Origin: Paratinospora sagittata | Taxonomy: Eukaryota; Streptophyta; Magnoliopsida; Ranunculales; Menispermaceae | Direction: 5' to 3' | DNA length: 64,000 nt | Assembly: GCA_035771175.1 (NCBI GenBank) | Contig: CM069593.1 | Span: 23,226,456 to 23,290,455, forward strand | In this document: positions 57,441 through 64,000 of the stretch, one piece after another | How positions within the stretch are numbered: the stretch's first letter is position 1 | Layout of the letters: the number at the start of each line of letters is the position of its first letter | The notes under the pieces: generated by a model | Told to the model about the DNA's origin: nothing | Seen by the model: the letters and a program-made list of their open reading frames with translations, nothing else | Databases searched by the model: none | Program-made: the position numbers and the translations under genes

Positions 57441-59159
57441 ATTTTACCCCTTTTTGGTACCCGTGACAACGTGGTTAATGGAAAATGGGATTGGAGATTC
57501 CACCAAAAGATTAAGTGGGATGCACATTTAATCGCAATAAATTGTTTTTTTTTAACACGAAGGGCATTGGTAAATGATGGGGTGAAGGAAATTCTTTTTG
57601 TGCATTTTAGCAATTTGACGATGATGATGATCTTTAGCTTCTTATTTAGTGGAAGTCAATCACACATACAACAAATATAGTCTTCCTGAGGGTTACTCGG
57701 GGCTGTAAATTCATGGTTGGAAGATGATTAGTATCAGAAGTTTCTCGATGGCTTATCTATAAATGTGAGATAAAGAACGATTCGACTTGCTTCTTTTAAC
57801 TGTTGGATTCTATTTAAGGGAATCATACGTCAAATGACATAATGCTGATTTGCAATGGCAGAGCCACCGCATTGTTTTGATCAAGATCCTGTTTTATTTA
57901 GGATTACACAGCATAGCTTCAGAACTAATTTGACCCAAAAAAACGAAAAAAGAAAGAAATGGCCATTGAAACCATAATTCGTTAAATCAAATTGATTACC
58001 TATTGAAACCTACCAAAAATTTATTTTCCAGAAAATTTATAGTAATGTACTGATTTGATGAGCCTTCTTTTCAATCCATATAAACTGCATAACTTTCTTT
58101 TCTTTTCTTTCCAAGCAGAGGATGTACAGTCAGTTGTGCAGACACATCCCTCTGATGGCCAAAAACAGGTATTCTAGCAAGAAGGTGTTGTGCTGCAATA
58201 TTTAGGAAGAACATATGCACTGCAACATCACTAGACTACAGTACTCAAACAACTCCTTTTCTTTCTTGGTTGCAAATCTTAATTACATGATGCTATCAAA
58301 AAAAAAAAAAAAGTCTTAATTACATAATAAACTCAAATCTGTAACATAGACAAGAGGGGTCGGGCATTGCCTAGATTTGTTACTGAACAAGTGAAAAATA
58401 GTTATGACTAGAATTAGGACTCCATGCAGTACCTGCACAGAAACAAAATAATACAAAAATTGTTGTACTCTCCCTAAAATACAAATACTAATTACCATGT
58501 GTCTAAGCCTCTTCAACTTTTTTAACTAGCAACGAGTGAAGGAGAACAATTTATATGCATGTTGGACACTAGCTGACATCCTGACTTAGACACCCATTTT
58601 TCCTCTTTGTGCCAATCTGAAACAATAAGCAAAAGAAAAAAAAGAAATCAAGTTCCCCTAGTGAGCAGACTTCACAAATCTCTGATGGCATATAACATAA
58701 AAGCTTCTAGCAATAGTGTAGCACCTCGACCTCAAGATTATGTACCATATCATTTCGCACCAACAAAGCTGCATCCTCCACGCTTATAATTGTCTTAGAA
58801 ACAAAATATTGTTTTTATATAATTAATTTTAGGATTTTAAGTATTGCCATCTAATTCAAGTATTAGTTTATTCTTATTTGGAGTCTAGTTGTTTTATTAT
58901 AGGATTCTAAATTTTTTATTGAGTGAATGATAAAAATATTGATTAAAGGTCTCTCTTTTTCACATATTCTTTCTCCCTATTTCTCATTCTACATCTGGGG
59001 AGCACGAAAAGAATTATGAAAAATCCTATTGTTGCTTTCATGCCATAAGATCCACATACTAAAGCTCCTCTGACCTCCTCTGTTCACGAATAGGAAATGC
59101 TAAATCTACAACATCTATTAGGCACCATCTAAGAAACTCCCATCATCGGGCATCAGCAA
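57441..59159. other. Non-coding intergenic sequence
   Basis: No convincing gene is seen. At 58119-58168 a 50-bp stretch is bounded by acceptor-like (ttccaagcag) and donor-like (aacaggtatt) sequences and codes EDVQSVVQTHPSDGQK in one frame. No neighbouring exon was found. Confidence 0.35.
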
Positions 59160-59275
59160 CACTATAGGAAATAGCAGAATTAGCTACAAGATTTTGTAGT
59201 GGAATGTTCACTTGTGGTGATATATGTTCACTCATAACTAAAAGTTTGTAGTGAATTCCCCTATTTCTTGTAGTG
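59160..59275. mobile_element. Small CACTA-type MITE
   Basis: The left end CACTATAGGAAATAGC and the reverse complement of the right end (CACTACAAGAAATAGG) agree at 13 of 16 positions and start with CACTA. At 116 bp it is non-autonomous. The 3-bp target duplication is not perfect (caa/aaa). Confidence 0.55.
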
Positions 59276-59896
59276 AAACCTTGTGGGAGTGATGGCAACA
59301 GAGAAAACATTGGTCAATATTCTAGCATTCATTATAGCAAAAGACAAACTAGTACAGGAGTAGAAGTTGGCCTGATCTTCTTCACCAAAAAACCATAAAG
59401 GGTATTGAACCTCCTTACACCAAGTACCATACTAAGTATTTCACTTTGGAGGGAATAGGAACTTTTCAAATGTAGTAGAGAGCAAGTGGCTACCTTAAGG
59501 GGGGCTTATGAAATATGAGAATAAGGACCTACAAGAAAAGAGGTTGAAGACATCCAACGTCCACAATCTTCTATAAAATCTTCCCTCTTGAAGAACACTC
59601 CTTGGTTTTAAACATCCCTCTGGAAGAACTCCTTATTGATTTTAAACATCCATCTAGGCCCCTATTGATTTTAAACAGCCATCTAAGCCACCAATTAAAC
59701 ATGACTAATAAGAAACCATCGTCAAATAACCACCAATCCACTCTCCATCTATTGTCAAAGCTCTTTCTATTCAGCACATAACCAAGGAAATCCTACATGG
59801 TCATAAACCTCGGTAAAATCAATGCTAAGGGTAACGACTTTCTTCTTGTTGTGTTGATACTCGCCCACCACGTCATTTTCCCCAACGCCAAACCCA

Positions 59897-60151
59897 TTAT
59901 CTACCTTCCATGGACAAAGGCCCCTTGATTTGTATAGACACCCCCAAACCTTGTCTCAACATTATAGACAACAATTTGGTAATCGTTTTATAAAGACTCG
60001 TAAGTAAGCTTATTGATCGAAGTAATTTATATATCTTCTCAATCTTAATGCCTTTAGGGACTAGGCAAATGTAGGCCCCATTAGTCATAGCGTTAATCGC
60101 CATTTCCATGAATTTCACTAAAAACCTTCTCAAATCATCCTTAAAACACAA
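59897..60151 (-). pseudogene. LINE reverse transcriptase fragment
   Basis: The 84-codon frame has FLVKFMEMAINAMTNGAYICL, then VPKG, then RSISLLTSLYKTITKLLS, the early RT region of plant LINEs (usually NxTxIxLIPK and RPISLxxxxYK). The active site lies beyond it and is not found. Confidence 0.8.
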
Positions 60152-60346
60152 CCATTCTCATCTCTTTCGCACTAAACGGTCTTTCTAGCCAATCATTCTC
60201 CATTGTGCTTGAAGGCTTCCCATCCCTTGCTCGATACCACATCTTCCCTTACTATTAAAGCATAAGTTTTCGAAGAACACCACTATCTCAGCAATAATCT
60301 CAATTCTCATGTCACCTGTGGTTTTATTTAATTTATTACTTTATGA

Positions 60347-61098
60347 AATTATCTAGTATAATAAGGTTAAGTTTGTCCTTTTTAAAAAGAAAACAGTTAC
60401 TTGGCTGACAGTTGATGGAACCGCCACCAAGTAGTTTTCTAACAGAAAGGTCTCAACCTTGCGCAAAAATTTAAATGGTGCTTTTAATCTTCTCATTCTT
60501 CTCACGGCTGATGCACCTTCAATTAGTAGCAACACCTCTTTTGTCCTCCACTACCTTCTTTGTTCTTCTTCTCTTCACCTCATCTCTCTACTTCTTCATC
60601 TCCCCTCTTCTTCTTCTCCCTATCTATTTTCGTGCGAAATAAGAACAAGAGAAAGATTGAGAAAGGTAATCAATTTTTCATTCAATAATTGATAGTTTTC
60701 AAACTACATCCTAAGTTGTTTATATTTTATAGCCATATATGACTTCTAAACCAACTAAGAAACTTAAGCAAATCCAAACTCTATCCCAAGCCCTGACTGA
60801 ATACAACTCTAAAATAAACAATGAACCCAATTAAAATAAAAATAAAATATTAATTAATCTCAAACTCGCGTGTGTCGACTGTAAATGCAATCAAATGGAA
60901 ACAAGTCGTCAACCTTCTCACATATCATTTGGTGTTAGGATCAGTGGATTCCCCATAAATAAAAACACCATTTAAATTTCTACGAAAGGTTGGTACCTTT
61001 CCTTTAAAAAACCATTTGGTGGTGGTTCCATCAACCATCAACCAAGTTACTATTTTCTTTTTTAAAAAGAACAAAAATGCTTATTATATTAGATAATT
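60347..61098. mobile_element. Non-autonomous DNA transposon with about 84-bp terminal inverted repeats
   Basis: Left 60347-60430 and right 61015-61098 are inverted copies (aattatctagtataataag against its mirror, and gttgatggaaccgccacc against ggtggtggttccatcaac). The 752-bp element interrupts the LINE. Just outside, ggttttatttaatttattac (60320) and ggttttatttaatttattag (61110) form a direct repeat of 25 bp with one mismatch. The long TIRs suggest a Mutator-type MITE, but no 9-bp duplication was resolved. Confidence 0.7.
60650..60890. repeat. Dispersed repeat, second copy
   Basis: Related to 29845-30115: both share gttttcaaactacatcctaa-like, gacttctaaacc-like and aactctaaaataaa blocks in the same order. 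Here it is the core of the TIR element at 60347-61098, which suggests that the WRKY44 intron copy is a truncated member or a shared captured segment. Confidence 0.65.
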
Positions 61099-62409
61099 AT
61101 ATCAAGGTTGGTTTTATTTAATTTATTAGTTTATCATTCAATAAAGGTCATTATCTAATATCTCAAACATGTTCTTAGTAAAGTCTCTATCCACCTTCTC
61201 AATTCTCATAATCATGCTTTTGCATCTCCTTGAGCTATAGGATGGTATGGAAGAACTTTGCATTAACATCTCCTCCGAACCATTTGGTTTTGCATTTCTA
61301 TCTAGCAATATGCTCCTCACAAAGAAGCACCTCAGGCAACACCCTCCTAGCCTCCCTACGAGCTGCAACCTCCTCCACACCCTAGTTCCCTTTCCCTTCC
61401 ATTCAATAATCTCCTAAACTTTATAGGTCAAGATCCTCTTCTTTTTCCCAAAACACATACGCCAACTTTCTCCACTAATTGAGCTTTCCTGGATGCTCCA
61501 CAACTCCCTCATGAATTTGTATTCATTCCATCTTGTTCCAAAAAATAAAAAGAAAAGAAAAAACCAAGATCACCCCAGCACCTTCTAATTATTTGCATGA
61601 AAGTTGGCATTGCATCAAAATATTCTCAAAATGAAATGGAGAAGGTCCCCACTTGGCAGTGGACAAGTCAAGGATCCTACGTTAATGATCAAATGGTGTC
61701 TTAAAACCCATCATCTACCTAACATCAAGAAATTTTGCCTTCCACCCCAAAATGAACAGAAATTGTCTTTAGGATATTGTTCCATACAAGCCTGAAATTA
61801 GCTAGCAAGGGATCTCTTATACACAACTCGCTATTAATCTTCACATCAAAAGCACACAGACTTTGCGTAGAGGCATATTAAGGTTCTACATTGAAATCAC
61901 CATCCAAATACATATGACACTCAAGTCCACAATTCCATCCAGAAAATCACTCTTCTTGTCATCCATGCACATATCATAAACCCTAAAAAGGAACCCATCC
62001 TCCCCAATTTTTTGCTAAAATTGTGACATCACCCATTAAACAATTCGACACTTTAAATCTTTGAAGATAACACATCATATCAATGCCTCCAAACTTACCC
62101 CAAGTAGACAAGAGCCACTAAATCTAGATTCTCCCTAATTAAAACTTCCTTAATAGCTCAACCTTTTAGCAAGTGATCCACAATTTGACACATTCCATGC
62201 CACCATGTTTATTTCATTTCTCTTAGTCTCCCTTAATTTGAGCCTTTATCGTAATAGATGTTGAAACAAAAATTATTGAACTACCTTTTTCTACCCTTCT
62301 TTCTCGATCCTTTGCTCAAGTTGTTTTGCTTACCATAATCAATTCATGGCATTCGAAAGACCTTTCAAAAAACATTTCCTTCTGTTTCTCCCTATCAACA
62401 TAAGCACAC

Positions 62410-62655
62410 ATAGGACGTATTTGGTACAAAATTAAATGACTTTTTTTGTTTTCAAAACTAACATTCCTAGGACATGTGTTTAATTGGAATCTTGTGGAAA
62501 TCTTAAAAGTTGTTTTTGGATACAAATCTTAAATTTTTGAAGAGAGCATTAAAGCTTTTTTGTTGTTTTCATTGTTTTCTAAAATCAAACTTTAAATCTA
62601 CTTTTGAAAATTTTATTTTTGAAAACTATTTTTGAATGCAAAACCAAACAGGCCC
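62410..62655. mobile_element. Possible MITE in the LINE
   Basis: The left end aggacgtatttggtac and the reverse complement of the right end (aagggcctgtttggttttgc) are imperfect inverted repeats around an AT-rich core, similar in style to those at 15355 and 32031. Confidence 0.4.
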
Positions 62656-62899
62656 TTATCGTTCTCGATCAAATACGTGACTATGTCAATCGAGGCATTG
62701 CATCATTTTGAATTCTTCCCATCAACATTGGTGTTGTCGCAATCATCTTCATCTACCAACCAACTATTAGATAAAGAAGGTTTGGCCAACCCTAGATTCC
62801 AAGTGTTGTCCCCTAACTCCCCACCCGGGTTGGTTTTGGATCTAGAAAACAAAGGAACAACATTTGAAACAGAAGAAAGAATGAGGATGGACAGAAAAA

Positions 62900-63400
62900 A
62901 CATAGGGACAATTTGGTTTGCCAATTTTACATCTAAACCAAACCTAAACGGAAAGTAATCAGTTTGACGTTTTGTTAAACAAATCAGAACCAATCATTTA
63001 TGCCAATCTGCAACGAACCAAACGTAACTGATTTGGTTCGATTTGGGTTGATTAGTTTGAAATTTTAAACATACATTTATTCAAATAGATATATACATGT
63101 ACATGAAATAAATCTAATGCAAATCTAGTGAATTAAAAAAAAACTTATTATAGATGACAATACAAATTACAAATATACATCATAAAAAATATTAAATATT
63201 AAAATTTAAAATATTAACATTGCCAATTTGGTTCAGCTAAGATCGGTTCTTAAGTCCCAAATCACAAACCAAACCAAACCGATTGGGTTATACATTTTGC
63301 AAATGTAATCCAAAACAAACTAATTCAAAACCAAACCAAACACATTAGTTTGGTTCGGTTTGATGGTTTGAATCAACCCATTGACAGTCTTAGGAAAAGG
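62900..63400. repeat. Degenerate simple repeat rich in ggtttggttcggtt motifs
   Basis: Variants of aaccaaaccgaaccaaac on either strand dominate both edges (62920-63060 and 63220-63370), in opposite orientation, with an AT-rich centre. This could be a decayed TIR element in the LINE. Open frames here are low-complexity. Confidence 0.45.
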
Positions 63401-64000
63401 ACTGCGGGGAATCCACAAACAAGTCAAAATCATGGTTATTGGCAAACCTCAAGAGTAGTTGTTTAATCTTCAAGGAGTTTTTCCGCTCGGTTTTCTCTAG
63501 TTGAAACATGGTCCCCACCTTCATCTAATCCGCTCTTTGTGATGTTGCCAAAAAACCTTAAGGCTTGTCATTGTCCTCTTCTATCTATTCAAATCCTCAC
63601 AATCAACTTCTACTATCTCCTCTCACTTTGAAAAACTCAAAACACCGGTATCGTTATGTGTTCAATCACCTTGCTCGCATGTTACGATCTCAAACTAAGA
63701 AATCACCTTGTTCACATGGTGGATCTCAAATTACTGCCAGGAATATGTGTCCATAAATGAGCCATCTTTGTAACTTCATTGTTCCCTCGTCAACCCAAAT
63801 CAAGTCACCAAGCCTTCTTACAATGATCCAGAAAGTATGCGTATTCCCACATGTTTAAAGGAAGTCCTTCACTCTTCACCCATCCACTTCCATTCTCAAA
63901 CTATTGATGCAGCCAATGGATGTCTTGGACTTGACAAACCATGCTGCCACAACCATATTAGAGCCTTGTCCGCATAGATCTCTATAACGCTTACCTAGGG

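Larger units (their letters stand above)
59780..64000 (-). mobile_element. Decayed minus-strand LINE, interrupted by small elements
   Basis: Reading leftwards on the minus strand, the pieces are in LINE order. An ORF1-like segment lies at about 63900-63800 (GWVKSEGLPLNMWEYAYF, the DUF4283-type motif). The endonuclease start is at about 62225 (NMVAWNV, LAKRLSY). The endonuclease end and linker lie at about 61730-61500. The pre-RT region is at 61380-61138 (CKTKWFGGDVNAKFFHT in another frame), and RT at 60151-59897 (YICLVPKGIKIEKIYKLLRS). Insertions at 62410-62655 and 60347-61098 and many stops interrupt it. The 5' end is outside the window; the 3' part is missing. Confidence 0.75.

Noticed and set aside
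62632..62993. 108-codon plus-strand and 96-codon minus-strand ORFs
   Set aside because: They cover the end of a MITE-like repeat and decayed LINE sequence and share no domain. Composition is ordinary for intergenic DNA.

Overview
This is a repeat-dense stretch of a flowering-plant nuclear genome. The introns, TATA-type promoters, copia retrotransposons, LINEs, a MULE and many small inverted-repeat elements all fit a eudicot, probably a woody one. I could not identify the species. Only three host genes look intact: an Elongator subunit 6 gene (ELP6, minus strand, 8011-11170, five exons, 262 aa), a group I WRKY factor that matches WRKY44/TTG2 (plus strand, 29324-32611, five exons, 477 aa) and a kiwellin (plus strand, 40211-40947, two exons, 216 aa). 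A second kiwellin (43233-51979) is a pseudogene broken up by transposons. A possible secreted-peptide pseudogene lies at 52555-52791 on the minus strand.

Layout. 1-4537 is most of an uninterrupted copia element that lies inside an older LINE. The LINE is split into an inverted 5' half (4538-5890, minus) and a 3' half (5894-7760, plus), and a 13-bp palindrome sits exactly at the switch. ELP6 follows, then two blocks of divergent tandem repeats (11299-12200 and 12985-14790). 16025-24360 is a minus-strand Tork-like copia. It carries a 3-kb solo LTR and is flanked by identical 109-bp direct repeats. The WRKY44 upstream region and gene occupy about 25.1-32.6 kb. A decayed MULE (about 33.9-37.4 kb) encodes a transposase and an OTU-like protease domain, with a convergent plant-mobile-domain ORF. 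It runs into a 1-kb tandem duplication (37612-39691).

The two kiwellins share promoter and coding homology and are tandem duplicates. The downstream copy received a short-LTR copia and a solo LTR in exon 1, and a copia solo LTR and a palindromic foldback element in its intron. It also has a nonsense codon in exon 2. Target-site duplications place most of these insertions to the base. From 52.8 kb on there is a second foldback element, a 2.9-kb solo LTR, and a decayed minus-strand LINE (59780-64000) that is itself interrupted by small TIR elements.

The host genes do not form a pathway: ELP6 acts in tRNA wobble-uridine modification, WRKY44 in epidermal and seed-coat development, and kiwellin in apoplastic defence. 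The main interest is the record of transposon nesting and rearrangement. No computation was run; all coordinates, splice sites and difference counts were read by eye.
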